DNA of 64,000 bases from Rivularia sp. PCC 7116 (GCF_000316665.1 NC_019678.1:4340001-4404000); one strand, 5' to 3'; shown: positions 47,605 to 56,558, counted from the stretch's first letter. Translations and numbers: made by a program. Notes: generated by a model from the sequence alone, not told the origin.

Positions 47605-48414
47605 TTACCCATTACCATTCTTCATTGCTTGAATTTCTGCTCTCAATGCTTTGATTTCTTCGTGTAGGGCAATAATAGATTGAGAACTGGCTACTGAAGT
47701 TTCTTCGTCTTCAGCGTCTCTACCGATAAAAAATGTGGCTATTGCTGCCGTAAAATATCCAAATACTGTAAAAGCATATAGAGCCAGAATAAAACACAAT
47801 GCTCTTCCTTCAGGAGTTTGGGGAGAATAGTCACCTCCGTAGGTTATCATCAACATTGCCGTCCACCATAAAGCGTTACTGTAGCTTTTTATTCCTTCTC
47901 CATTAGCCAAATTGCTTTCAAATGCATACATTCCCGCAGCACCGACAAAGGTAACAATTAAAGTTAGTCCCAAAACATAACCAAAATTTCGCCGACTCAT
48001 AGTAGCTCTTAAAGCTCGCATTCCACGATTGAGGGAGCCGACTATTCGTAATAATCGCAAGGAGCGTGTAGCGCGAGCAACTCTTGCTAAACGCAAAACT
48101 CTTACAAATCGAAAAATTCTTAATGCTGGAAGTAATAGAGAAATACCTATAAGCCAGTTATTTTTGAGAAATTTTAGTTTGCGTGGAGATAAGCTAAATC
48201 GTAGAAAAAAATCAAAAATAAATAAAATCCAGATGGTTGTAGAAATAGCATCTACTAAAGGAATCATCCCCCAAATTAGTTCGATAACTAACAGCGCCAG
48301 CCATACAAAACCCAGCACCACCATCGGCATTTCCAGCCAGTCATCAAGTTGTTGAACAAAATCGGTTAACTCTCGTTCTAACTCAGATTTTTCTGTGGGA
48401 TTCATTTGTGACAT
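47605..48414 (-). CDS. Voltage-gated-type ion channel with non-standard selectivity filter
   Basis: A 269-aa six-helix channel subunit. S4 is basic with the spacing [22 protein letters not shown]. The pore loop reads [22 protein letters not shown], so the filter is TYGGD rather than the K+ channel TVGYG. A coiled coil ([14 protein letters not shown]) at the C-terminus likely tetramerises the protein. Annotated family: ion transporter. The ion cannot be deduced. The stop is adjacent to the STRR block. Confidence 0.85.
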   Translation of the reverse strand: MSQMNPTEKSELERELTDFVQQLDDWLEMPMVVLGFVWLALLVIELIWGMIPLVDAISTTIWILFIFDFFLRFSLSPRKLKFLKNNWLIGISLLLPALRIFRFVRVLRLARVARATRSLRLLRIVGSLNRGMRALRATMSRRNFGYVLGLTLIVTFVGAAGMYAFESNLANGEGIKSYSNALWWTAMLMITYGGDYSPQTPEGRALCFILALYAFTVFGYFTAAIATFFIGRDAEDEETSVASSQSIIALHEEIKALRAEIQAMKNGNG

Positions 48415-48551
48415 CGGTCAAGATTGTAAATCAAATTGCAAATCTTCCTCAAGAAAGCCATACAAACTCCTCTGGGAAGATGCCCAAGGATAGATTTTTT
48501 TAGTATCAATGAATAATTAATCGGTTACATCCCGCTACAAGGAGAATTTTG

Positions 48552-49481
48552 ATGAATTTAAAGCAGATTTGGAGGTTATTAAAAGAAACTTTTAAGGAAT
48601 GGAATGAAGATAAAGCTTCTCGATTGGCTGCCGCTTTGTCGTATTACACGATTTTTTCTCTTGCGCCTTTATTAATTATTACAATTGCGATCGCGGGTGC
48701 TGTGTTTGGAGATGATGCAGCTAGAGGTGAGATTGTTCGCCAAATTCAAGGCTTGGTGGGTAAAGATGGTGCGGAAGTAATTCAAACAGCATTGGAAAAT
48801 GCTCAAAAACCAGATACGCGCAATATCGCTTCAATTATCAGTATTGCGGTTTTGTTATTTGGTGCGAGTAATGTGTTTGCTCAAATTCAAGATGCGCTTA
48901 ATACAATTTGGGAAGTACAGCCAAAACCAGGGCGTAGTTTAATACAAACTCTTCGCAAACGGTTTTTATCTTTTGCAATGGTTGGTGGTGTCGGCTTTTT
49001 GCTACTAGTATCTTTGATTGTTAACACGGGTTTGGCTGCTATGGTTAACTATTTCAGTGGCTTAGTACCGGGATTTGATTTACTTTGGCAAATCGGTAAT
49101 TTTATTATTTCTTTTGCAGTCATCACCGTTTTATTCGCGATAATTTACAAATTTATGCCGGATGTCAAAATTGATTGGGACGATGTTTGGGTTGGCTCGG
49201 CTATCACTTCATTATTATTTGTAATTGGTAAATCGCTTTTAGGATTGTATTTAGGAAACGGTAGTTTTGGCTCAGCTTACGGCGCTGCGGGTTCGTTGAT
49301 TGTAGTTTTGGCTTGGATTAACTACGCCGCTCAAATTATTTTCTTCGGTGCCGAGTTTACTCAAGTTTATGCAAGTAAATATGGTTCTCGCATTGTTCCA
49401 GATGAAAATGCAATGAGGGTACCAGAAATAGATAGAGCCAAACAAGGCATGAATAGAAGAAATTCTCCTAAAAGAAGTTGA
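48552..49481 (+). CDS. YihY/BrkB family inner-membrane protein
   Basis: A 309-aa protein with six predicted helices and family landmarks AAALSYYTIFSLAPLLIITIA (residues about 28-48, split by Pro), VFAQIQDALNTIWEV, and SYGAAGSL-like GSAYGAAGSLIVVLAWINYAAQI. BrkB/YihY proteins were once called ribonuclease BN; their real function is unresolved, probably transport or envelope-related. ATG 48552 is preferred (AAGGAG 10 nt upstream) over the overlapping TTG. Confidence 0.9.
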   Translation: MNLKQIWRLLKETFKEWNEDKASRLAAALSYYTIFSLAPLLIITIAIAGAVFGDDAARGEIVRQIQGLVGKDGAEVIQTALENAQKPDTRNIASIISIAVLLFGASNVFAQIQDALNTIWEVQPKPGRSLIQTLRKRFLSFAMVGGVGFLLLVSLIVNTGLAAMVNYFSGLVPGFDLLWQIGNFIISFAVITVLFAIIYKFMPDVKIDWDDVWVGSAITSLLFVIGKSLLGLYLGNGSFGSAYGAAGSLIVVLAWINYAAQIIFFGAEFTQVYASKYGSRIVPDENAMRVPEIDRAKQGMNRRNSPKRS

Positions 49482-49489
49482 GTTAAACA

Positions 49490-50056
49490 TGTAGGGTGTA
49501 CGACGGTTACGATAACCCATCGCCCCTAAACCAATATCAAGAATTTACCGTCACCCACCATTACTAATCATTTGCTGCGTGACGACATTTTGATAAATAT
49601 TTAATTAATCAAGATAAATTTGTAGGATGCTGTGACGGTTACGATAACCTATCGCCTCTAAACCAATATCAGGAATTTACCGTCACCCACCATTACTAAT
49701 AAATTGGTGCGTGACGGCATTTTGATAAATATTTAATTAATCAAGATAAATTTGTAGGGTGCGGTGACGGTTACGATAACCTATCGCCTCTAAACCAATA
49801 TCAGGAATTTACCGTCACGCACCATTATCAATAAATTGGTGCGTGACGGCATTTTGATAAATATTTAATTAATCAAGATAAAGTATTTTAGCCGTCACAG
49901 CACCCTACAAGAAATTATTTTTGAGTACCATCGCTACGAACAAAATATGACAGGAAGCACCATTACTAATAAATTGGTGCGTGACGGCATTTTGATAAAT
50001 ATTTAATTAATCAAGATAAAGTATTTTAGCCGTCACAGCACCCTACAAGAAATTAT
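49490..50056. repeat. Tandemly amplified GTGACGG/CCGTCAC element (copy D)
   Basis: Units of about 131 bp start at 49490, 49621 and 49753 (TGTAGG[GA]TG...GTGACGGTTACGATAACC) and each holds TTTACCGTCAC and GGTGCGTGACGGCATTTTG blocks. The third ends CCGTCACAGCACCCTACA at about 49909. A fourth, partial unit (49957-50056) repeats the segment 49820-49919 almost exactly. No coding sequence. The same building blocks occur singly at 5581, 13615 and 21711. Confidence 0.9.
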
Positions 50057-50242
50057 TTTTGAGCTTTTCTCATATTTCTCAGATAACTTTTACCGAAACC
50101 TCAGCTAGCAATCAGTAGTTATTCAGAGTCATTCGGCATACTAAATAACAACAACTAAAGGACATGCATAAATAAATGCATTCATCCCTAATTAATTAAT
50201 GTTCTGACAAATCAATCAAAATCAACTTTGGAGATATTAATC

Positions 50243-50356
50243 ATGGAATTCATCAAAAACTTGGCTTTATTCGCGTTTATCTATGTTGCAATTTTGTTTT
50301 CTGTTGGCACAGGTACAGCTAACGACTTTCTTGAGTACGTATTTGTTTATGACTAA
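50243..50356 (+). CDS. 37-aa single-helix membrane peptide
   Basis: ATG 50243 with TTGGAG about 11 nt upstream opens a 37-codon frame: a hydrophobic helix (LALFAFIYVAILFSVGTG) and a polar acidic end TANDFLEYVFVYD. Length and layout are like small thylakoid or cytochrome-complex subunits, but no known one is matched. It is followed by a CGTGGA...TCCACG hairpin at about 50370-50388. Confidence 0.5.
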   Translation: MEFIKNLALFAFIYVAILFSVGTGTANDFLEYVFVYD

Positions 50357-50601
50357 ATTCTGCCCAGGCGTGGAATTAAATCCACGTCTCTACTATTTTG
50401 TTATTAAAGAATGAGTAATTTTGCTAAGTTCTGATTCTTTGCACTTCAGACATTTGCTAAAATTCAAAACCGGTTTGATATAACTTCTTCACTAATTACC
50501 TATTATTTATCTATATTGTTTTAACGCTGATATATTTCTAACAATTTATTCAATTTCTGAATCTATTTTTTTATAGTTGATATTATTTCTCTTGAAATAG
50601 C

Positions 50602-50670
50602 TGTCATTGTTCGCTGCGCGAAGCAATCCCAAATACTGTGGTTGCTTCGCTTTGCTTGCGATGACACATT
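50602..50670. repeat. TGTCATTG/CGATGACA inverted repeat with GCAATCCC blocks
   Basis: GCTGTCATTG faces CGATGACAC, and the interior has GAAGCAATCCC and GGTTGCTTCGC. This is a common intergenic repeat type in Nostocales. It lies directly before the CRISPR array's distal end. Between 50390 and 50600 nothing else is seen. Confidence 0.6.
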
Positions 50671-50690
50671 ATGGGTAAACTATAAAATAC

Positions 50691-51012
50691 ATTTCAATCC
50701 CTCATAGGGATTTATGTGAGTTTCAACTGGGACTTTATATTGCTGTGGCAAAAAAGCCTTTGTTTCAATCCCTAATAGGGATTTATGTGAGTTTCAACCT
50801 TTAAATGCAGTACCCCTACTTCTTCTAAATCCAGTTTCAATCCCTAATAGGGATTTATGTTAGTTTCAACTTACCACAAAGTGTTGCCTGTAGTTATGTG
50901 GTAAGTTTCAATCCCTAATAGGGATTTATGTTAGTTTCAACTTTAATAAATTGTCGAATGTTTACAGAAGGTGTAGTTTCAATCCCTAATAGGGATTTAT
51001 GTTAGTTTCAAC
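50691..51012 (-). CRISPR. CRISPR array, five 37-bp repeats and four spacers, no cas genes
   Basis: Repeats at 50691-50727, 50762-50798, 50834-50870, 50905-50941 and 50976-51012. The plus-strand repeat starts GTTTCAATCCCTAATAGGG and ends GTTTCAAC. Spacers are 34, 35, 34 and 34 bp and unrelated to each other. Read on the minus strand the repeat ends GGGATTGAAAC, the usual 3' end of cyanobacterial type I/III repeats, so transcription is leftward. In agreement, the left-most repeat is the degenerate one (A for G at position 1, C for A at position 12), as expected at the distal end. Repeats 1-2 have TGTGAG where 3-5 have TGTTAG. No cas gene lies in the window, so it would need Cas proteins in trans. 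Confidence 0.95.
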
Positions 51013-51130
51013 TGCTTAGATGTGAAAAGCTTTGTATATATAGTTTTCAAGGTTCGGTTGCGCGGATGAAGTGATTTTAGCATAAAAAATAGCGATCGCA
51101 CTGGATGAAAATCGATGAAACTGGCTCTGG
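51013..51130 (-). promoter_or_regulatory. Putative CRISPR leader
   Basis: AT-rich sequence directly next to the intact-repeat end. On the minus strand it contains TATGCTAAAAT (51074-51084), a plausible -10, about 65 bp before the first repeat. The 70-codon frame overlapping the leader and last repeat is not credible. Assignment rests on array polarity. Confidence 0.5.
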
Positions 51131-51251
51131 GTAAGGGCCGCGGATGGCTTAATGTTGTAAAATGGCTGAAACTCTTGCTGGCAAAAATATTCAGACGTTT
51201 TTTTCTCAACTTAATTTTCTACACCTTCCCATCCGCGCCAAAATAATCATT

Positions 51252-51812
51252 TCAGCTTAAATAAGGGCGAGCTAAGATAAGACTCGAAATAGTTTTAGAG
51301 TCAACTGCATCCCCTTCTAAAATCGCTTTCTCCAATTCTGCGGGAGTGAAAAATAAAACTTCTATATCTTCATCTTCATCTAAATTGGGCGGTACTTCTA
51401 ATTTTTCCAAATCCTCAGCAAGATATGCGTAGATAATCTCGTCGGAATATCCAGGTGCGAGGAAAAAGTTTCCTAACTTCTGCCATTTTCGGGCGCGGTA
51501 ACCTGTTTCTTCTTGTATTTCCCGCTGAATTGTTTGAAAGGGGCTTTCTCCTTCTTCTACGGTACCGGCAGGAAATTCTAAGAGTCTTCCGCCAACTGCA
51601 AAACGATACTGACGCAAAAGTATTAATTTACCCTCTGGAGTTACGGGTACAGCTAAAGCACCACCTGGATGGCGGATGCATTCCCAATCTCCTTCCGATT
51701 TGTTCGGTAAGCGCAAGCGGTTGACTTCAAAGTCAAATTTTCGCCCTTTATAAAGTAAGCGCTGTTTTAATAGCTGCGGTAATTCTCTACCTAATGACAT
51801 AGTTAATTTCAA
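51252..51812 (-). CDS. NUDIX hydrolase (ADP-ribose pyrophosphatase type)
   Basis: A 186-aa protein with a full Nudix box, GTVEEGESPFQTIQREIQEE followed by TGY (about residues 82-105), preceded by GGRLLEFPAG as in ADP-ribose pyrophosphatases. It probably hydrolyses ADP-ribose or a related nucleoside diphosphate sugar. C-terminal EDEDIEVLFFTPAELEKAI is usual for this subgroup. folK lies 76 bp upstream on the same strand, so the two may be cotranscribed. Confidence 0.9.
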   Translation of the reverse strand: MKLTMSLGRELPQLLKQRLLYKGRKFDFEVNRLRLPNKSEGDWECIRHPGGALAVPVTPEGKLILLRQYRFAVGGRLLEFPAGTVEEGESPFQTIQREIQEETGYRARKWQKLGNFFLAPGYSDEIIYAYLAEDLEKLEVPPNLDEDEDIEVLFFTPAELEKAILEGDAVDSKTISSLILARPYLS

Positions 51813-51887
51813 TTACTCTTAGTAACTAATCATTTGCACGAAAAGGTTGATTTTTTTTCTACTTTGTTGTAATTTATGACGGTAAAA

Positions 51888-52373
51888 TTAATTGCTTGTT
51901 AGCAGGCATACATCGGAACAGTCTACATCGTCAAGTAGTTCTTTAATCGTGCGTCCGCTGATTGGCTCTATCCAATGTGGAACAATTTCCGCTAATGGCA
52001 CTAGCACAAAAGCCCTTTGAGTCATTCGGGGATGAGGTATTTGTAGAGTTGGGGTATGCAATATTAAGTCATCGTATAATAACAAATCTAAATCTAAAGT
52101 CCGCGCCCCCCAACGTTGTTTTCGTTCGCGTCCGAATTGATTTTCGATTTGCAATAAAATTTCTAATAGCTTAAAAGGTTCAATATCAGCACGTAAACTA
52201 ATGCAGCCGTTTAAATAATCTGGCTGCGGTGGTCCAATTGCTTTGGTTTGATACCAGCTAGATTTCATTGAGCCTGTAATACCCGGTATTTTATGTAGAG
52301 TTTTTACAGCTGCTTCTAAAATTGTCAGTGAATCCCCTATATTACTACCAAGGGCAATGACGCTATCATGCAA
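51888..52373 (-). CDS. folK: 2-amino-4-hydroxy-6-hydroxymethyldihydropteridine pyrophosphokinase
   Basis: A 161-aa HPPK: ALGSNIGDS at the start, WYQTKAIGPPQPDYLN, the catalytic loop with GRERKQRWGARTLDLDLLLYDD and IPHPRMTQRAFVL split by conserved turns. It transfers pyrophosphate from ATP to the pterin in folate synthesis. Length is normal and all motif residues are present. Same strand as the downstream NUDIX gene. Confidence 0.96.
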   Translation of the reverse strand: MHDSVIALGSNIGDSLTILEAAVKTLHKIPGITGSMKSSWYQTKAIGPPQPDYLNGCISLRADIEPFKLLEILLQIENQFGRERKQRWGARTLDLDLLLYDDLILHTPTLQIPHPRMTQRAFVLVPLAEIVPHWIEPISGRTIKELLDDVDCSDVCLLTSN

Positions 52374-52614
52374 TTTAATATATCTCCCATATACAAATTA
52401 TTGCAAAGCAGTATGATAAATTAGTTGATATTACTTAAAAAAAAGTATAGCAATATACGGTTTATAGCTATAAGAAATCTAAAGAAAAGCTTGCAAATTA
52501 GTAAATCTATTTAAAAATTTATAGGATATTATACTAACACGAGTATGGGGCAAAAATCTGTAACGCTTTTCATGGTGGTTAGTAGGCTGCAATTAGTCGA
52601 AGGGAGGAGCTAAC

Positions 52615-55326
52615 GTGGCGAAGTTTACCTCTTGGTTCAGACAAAGAGCAAATAGCTTGAGTAACGGATTCAAGAATAAAGCGAGTTCGCAATCCGATAA
52701 AGTAGGTAAGGACTCAGGAAAAATTACAAAAGAGGCGCTTCCAAGTGAGTTGGTGGGAGCATCGAAGGATGGAGGTGACTCGCAAGATTCGCACTTAATT
52801 ACGAAACAATTGTCGCCTCCTCCTCATTGGGTTCAAGTAGTGCGCGATTCAGAACCAAGTTCAGAACCAACTGATAAATCATCACCTAAGACTTTAAAGG
52901 GAAAAGCCAAGCTACTGTTAGGTAACACTAGGCAATTTTTAGGTGATGCGAAAAAGGTTTCTAACAAGGTTCTTGATAAACTTCCTGGAAAGGGCAAACC
53001 GCTTTATCGCCGCTATTGGTTTCTGACTACTTTGGGTGTCAGTGGCAGCATAATGGCTGTAAGTTATGGGGTATGGTCGATTGATAAAACTTTACCTTCA
53101 AAAGACCAGTTAACTGCTGCTTCTAGGGAAAACACTTTAACAATTAAAGCTGGTAATGGTGCAATTTTGTACCAGCAGGGGGAAGCGACGAGGGAAAAAC
53201 TGAAGATAAAACAGATTCCCAAAAAATTGCAGCAAGCTTTTATCGCTTCCGAAGATAGGAGATTTGCCGAACATGGTGGAATCGATCCTCAAGGTATTTT
53301 GCGGGCTGCTACAAGTAACTTGCGATCGCGCGACGTAGTCGAAGGTGGAAGTACCATAACGCAGCAGTTAGCGCGAATTTTGTTTCTGAATCGTAATAAA
53401 ACGGTAAATCGCAAACTGCAAGAAATTCGTTTGGCTCAGAAACTTGAGGAAGAGTTAACCAAAGACGAAATTTTAGAAAGGTATTTGAACCTAGTGTATT
53501 TAGGTTCTGGTGCTTATGGTGTAGCGGATGCGGCTTGGGTTTATTTCTCTAAACCTTTGGCTGACTTGAGTTTGGGCGAAATGGCAACAATCGCCGGTTT
53601 GGCTCCCGCTCCCAACGTTTTTTCACCTGCGGAAAATGCGGAAGCTGCCAAACGTCGGCGCAATTTAGTATTGCAACGGATGTTAGACGATGGCTTTATT
53701 ACCGCAGCCGAAAAGCAAAAAGCAGCATCAGAATCTTTAGCTGTTAAAACTAATTTTCCTAAAAGACATCAAATACAAGCACCGTATTTTATTTCTTATA
53801 TTCAAAAAGAACTGCCTAAATACGTAGAGAAAGATGTATTAGAAGCTGGGGGATTGGTAGTAGAGACAAGCCTGAATCCAACTTGGCAAAAGAAAGCAGA
53901 AGCTGCGGTAGATAGAACCTTACGGAACCAGGGACGCTGGCAGAGATTTAAGCAAGCAGCAATGGTTGCCATAGATCCCCGTAACGGTGAAATTAAAGCG
54001 ATGGTTGGCGGTAAGGACTTCGGTAAAAACAAGTTTAATCGCGTCACCCAAGCTCAAAGACAACCGGGTTCTACATTCAAGGGATTTGTTTACGCAGCAG
54101 CAGTAGCAGCCGGAAAAAGTCCGATGGATGGTTATTTGGATGCACCAATAGTAGTTGATGGTTACGAACCGAAAAACTACGATAAAGGTTTCCGGGGCTG
54201 GATAAACATGAGAGATGCTCTCACCAAGTCAATTAATATTGTCGCGGTGAGAATATTAATGAAAGTAGGATACCAGCCAACCATCGACTTAGCCCGCAAG
54301 ATGGGTATTGAATCCGAAATTAAACCAGTAATTTCTATGGCTCTTGGTTCTAATGAAGTTAATTTATTAGAATTAACCAGTGCTTACGGTACTTTCGCAA
54401 ATGAAGGAATGCGTGTAAAACCTCATGGTATTACTCGCGTTCTCAGTCGTAACGGCGAGGTAATTTGGTCTGCTGATTTTAAAGGAAAACGAGCATTAGA
54501 TGCTGATAGTGCTGCCATTACAACCTGGATGTTGAGAAACGTTGTAACATCTGGAACAGCTACCCGCGCTCAAATTGGTCGTCCGGCAGCAGGTAAAACC
54601 GGTACCACCGATGAAGCAAGGGATTTATGGTTTGTTGGCTTTATTCCTCAGCTAGTAACAGGTGTATGGTTGGGTAACGACAACAACAAACCAACCTACG
54701 GCGATAGTACTACTGCTGCTTATACTTGGCGACAGTTTATGAAGGAAGCTGTTAAAGGAATGCCCGTCGAGAAGTTTCCCAAAAGACCTAAGTTAAGCGG
54801 AAGAAAAGCCAGTATTAAAGTAAAGCCAATTAAGCCCAAAAGATTTATTACCAAAGCAATACCTAAAAAAGGCAGCGATTCTGACGACGATAACGAAACC
54901 ACTACTAATAGAAGTTCTTCACGACGTAGAAGAAGGAGAAGCACTACTACTAATAGTTCTACCAGCGGTGGTAATCGTCGTACTAGAAGCAGAAGAACTC
55001 GTCGTAGAAGAAGCACTACTCGAACCCAACAGAAATCAACTACTAGAACGCGTCGTCGCAGTAATGTAAATTCGGGTTCATCCAAGAGAAGATCGAGTCC
55101 ATCTCGCAGTCAAAGACGGAGAAGAACTACTAAACCAACTTCTACAAGAAGAAATACAAGACGCTCGTCACCGCCGGTGAGGAAAAAGCGTTCGGCTCCA
55201 GTAAGGAGAAAACGCTCAGTAGCTCCGAAACCCAAGAAACGTTCGGCACCAGCACCAGCGAGGAAAAAAGCAGCACCAAGTTCTAGTGGTTCTTCTTGGC
55301 GCGATAGACTCAAGCCAGGGAGTTAG
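52615..55326 (+). CDS. Class A penicillin-binding protein with Arg/Ser-rich tail
   Basis: A 903-aa bifunctional PBP. A 110-residue polar N-terminus precedes one membrane helix (about 140-160). The GT51 glycosyltransferase has catalytic Glu213 in EDRRFAEH and EGGSTITQQLARI; the transpeptidase has Ser486 in PGSTFK, SIN, and KTGTTDEARD. From about residue 755 a 150-residue tail of Arg, Ser, Thr and Lys (RRRRRRSTTTN, KPKKRSAPAPARKK) ends the protein outside the membrane, where it could bind acidic wall polymer. GTG 52615 is supported by GGGAGGAG 8 nt upstream. It polymerises and cross-links peptidoglycan. Confidence 0.93.
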   Translation: MAKFTSWFRQRANSLSNGFKNKASSQSDKVGKDSGKITKEALPSELVGASKDGGDSQDSHLITKQLSPPPHWVQVVRDSEPSSEPTDKSSPKTLKGKAKLLLGNTRQFLGDAKKVSNKVLDKLPGKGKPLYRRYWFLTTLGVSGSIMAVSYGVWSIDKTLPSKDQLTAASRENTLTIKAGNGAILYQQGEATREKLKIKQIPKKLQQAFIASEDRRFAEHGGIDPQGILRAATSNLRSRDVVEGGSTITQQLARILFLNRNKTVNRKLQEIRLAQKLEEELTKDEILERYLNLVYLGSGAYGVADAAWVYFSKPLADLSLGEMATIAGLAPAPNVFSPAENAEAAKRRRNLVLQRMLDDGFITAAEKQKAASESLAVKTNFPKRHQIQAPYFISYIQKELPKYVEKDVLEAGGLVVETSLNPTWQKKAEAAVDRTLRNQGRWQRFKQAAMVAIDPRNGEIKAMVGGKDFGKNKFNRVTQAQRQPGSTFKGFVYAAAVAAGKSPMDGYLDAPIVVDGYEPKNYDKGFRGWINMRDALTKSINIVAVRILMKVGYQPTIDLARKMGIESEIKPVISMALGSNEVNLLELTSAYGTFANEGMRVKPHGITRVLSRNGEVIWSADFKGKRALDADSAAITTWMLRNVVTSGTATRAQIGRPAAGKTGTTDEARDLWFVGFIPQLVTGVWLGNDNNKPTYGDSTTAAYTWRQFMKEAVKGMPVEKFPKRPKLSGRKASIKVKPIKPKRFITKAIPKKGSDSDDDNETTTNRSSSRRRRRRSTTTNSSTSGGNRRTRSRRTRRRRSTTRTQQKSTTRTRRRSNVNSGSSKRRSSPSRSQRRRRTTKPTSTRRNTRRSSPPVRKKRSAPVRRKRSVAPKPKKRSAPAPARKKAAPSSSGSSWRDRLKPGS

Positions 55327-55382
55327 CAGTGAACAGTGAACAGTGAACAGTGAGCAGTTAGTAGTTAGTAGTTAGTAGTTAG
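55327..55382. repeat. Short tandem heptamers (GTGAACA, GTTAGTA)
   Basis: About four AGTGAAC units and four TTAGTAG units directly after the PBP stop codon. STRR type. Confidence 0.85.
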
Positions 55383-55530
55383 AAAGGTAGTGGGAGCTTC
55401 TCGCTCCCCGTTTACAATCAAGTTGTGACTGCCGATTCTTCCTACTCTCTTTCTCCCCTCTTACCCCAAAATGGTAGGCTGGATCTAATACATTCATAGG
55501 TAATGTTGCCTGTTTTAGGAGAGGAAGTTT

Positions 55531-55740
55531 ATGTCTTTATTAATGCAAGCAGGGAATGAGGGTTTTCAATTTCCTTTAGCTTTTACGCTGGTTTATGTAG
55601 TAGGTTTTATTGCTGCTGTAGGTATTGGCTCGATTGCTTGGTACAATTCTAAGCGTCCTGCTGGTTGGGAAAGTAAAAAGCGTCCTGATTTTGTACCTGA
55701 AGTTGAAAAAGAAGATAATCCCGGTTTAGGTGGAAAGTAA
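55531..55740 (+). CDS. psb35: Psb35-like small photosystem II assembly protein
   Basis: A 69-aa protein with one membrane helix (about residues 14-37, FPLAFTLVYVVGFIAAVGIGS split) followed by AWYNSKRPAGWESKKRPDFVPEVEKED. The AWYNSKRPxGWE block is what I recall of the conserved cyanobacterial Psb35 family (Synechocystis ssl2148), reported in photosystem II/CP47 assembly and chlorophyll-protein complexes. TAGGAGAGG lies 9 nt before ATG. Single gene with its own promoter region. Confidence 0.7.
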   Translation: MSLLMQAGNEGFQFPLAFTLVYVVGFIAAVGIGSIAWYNSKRPAGWESKKRPDFVPEVEKEDNPGLGGK

Positions 55741-55765
55741 TTTGAGTAATTTATTTATTTAATTC

Positions 55766-55805
55766 AAAAACAAAAAAATAAGCCGGAGAGCTACCCCTCC
55801 GACTT
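55766..55805 (-). terminator. Terminator between convergent Psb35-like and PEP-CTERM genes
   Basis: Stem AAGCCGGAG with CTCCGACTT (one mismatch) around GAGCTACCC-type loop. On the minus strand it runs into ATTTTTTTG, so it best serves the PEP-CTERM gene; it may also slow plus-strand transcription. Confidence 0.7.
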
Positions 55806-55841
55806 AGCTTTATATTTGGTTTTGAGAAATTAAAGATAGAC

Positions 55842-56558
55842 TTACGCAGCTGTTTTCTGTTTAATTTTCTTGCTTGCACGTTTACGACGAGTTGCTGTTA
55901 ATCCGACTCCTACAGCGCCAAGGGCGAATATTGTCGCAGGTTCTGGAACTGCTTTAGTTGTAATATTTATTTGTCCACCTTGCCTTAAAGCAAAAGGAAC
56001 ATAAAATTGTGTGAAACTAGGATCAACTGATGTTATGACGTTAGATGCTAATGTCGCAACATTATCCAAATCTTCTGAGCTAAATGCAAAGTCGAAGTCA
56101 TCCGGCTGAAAATTAGGATTTCCTAAATCAAATCCAAAAGTGTAACTGAGATTTCCTTCCCCAAAATCACCATCTCCTGTATAATTAGGACTTTCTCCTG
56201 CTAACACGCTTGGTAAAATAGTTTGATACTTTCTTGGTACAAAAGTCTGATTAATTGCAAGGAATGGATTTTGATTTGCTCTCATATCACTCAAGGTAAT
56301 CCTTTCATTGAGCACATTGGCATTAAAGCTTGTCACCTTGTAGCTGAATTCACCATTATTCTCTTCAGTTTTGCTGAAATCAAAATGTCCAGTTATTAAA
56401 TCAGCATTATTTAAACTATTTGAAGTAACGCTAAATTCGGAACGGTAAGTCATAGTTGCAGCTTGAGCCGAACTTGCCATCATGGTTCCTGTTACAGCAA
56501 CGCTCGCTACTGTACTTGCTCCAAATAAAGCTGCTTTTTTAAAGATATTTGAAAACAT
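55842..56558 (-). CDS. PEP-CTERM sorting-domain secreted protein
   Basis: A 238-aa protein with a signal peptide (residues 1-33, ending AQAAT) and a C-terminal PEP-CTERM signal: VPEPATIFALGAVGVGL then ATRRKRASKK, i.e. PEP motif, hydrophobic helix and basic end, recognised by exosortase for surface or EPS display. The mature part is Asn/Ser/Phe-rich (FAFSSEDLDNVATLAS) and has no recognised catalytic domain. No exosortase gene lies in the window. Transcription ends at the terminator at 55766-55805. Confidence 0.88.
   Translation of the reverse strand: MFSNIFKKAALFGASTVASVAVTGTMMASSAQAATMTYRSEFSVTSNSLNNADLITGHFDFSKTEENNGEFSYKVTSFNANVLNERITLSDMRANQNPFLAINQTFVPRKYQTILPSVLAGESPNYTGDGDFGEGNLSYTFGFDLGNPNFQPDDFDFAFSSEDLDNVATLASNVITSVDPSFTQFYVPFALRQGGQINITTKAVPEPATIFALGAVGVGLTATRRKRASKKIKQKTAA

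Noticed and set aside
47402-47667. Frames such as [21 protein letters not shown] and antisense counterparts
   Set aside because: Pure translation of heptamer tandem repeats; open because the 7-bp unit has no stops in these frames.
50997-51209. 70-aa minus-strand frame over the CRISPR leader
   Set aside because: It overlaps the last repeat and the leader and has no protein-like features.
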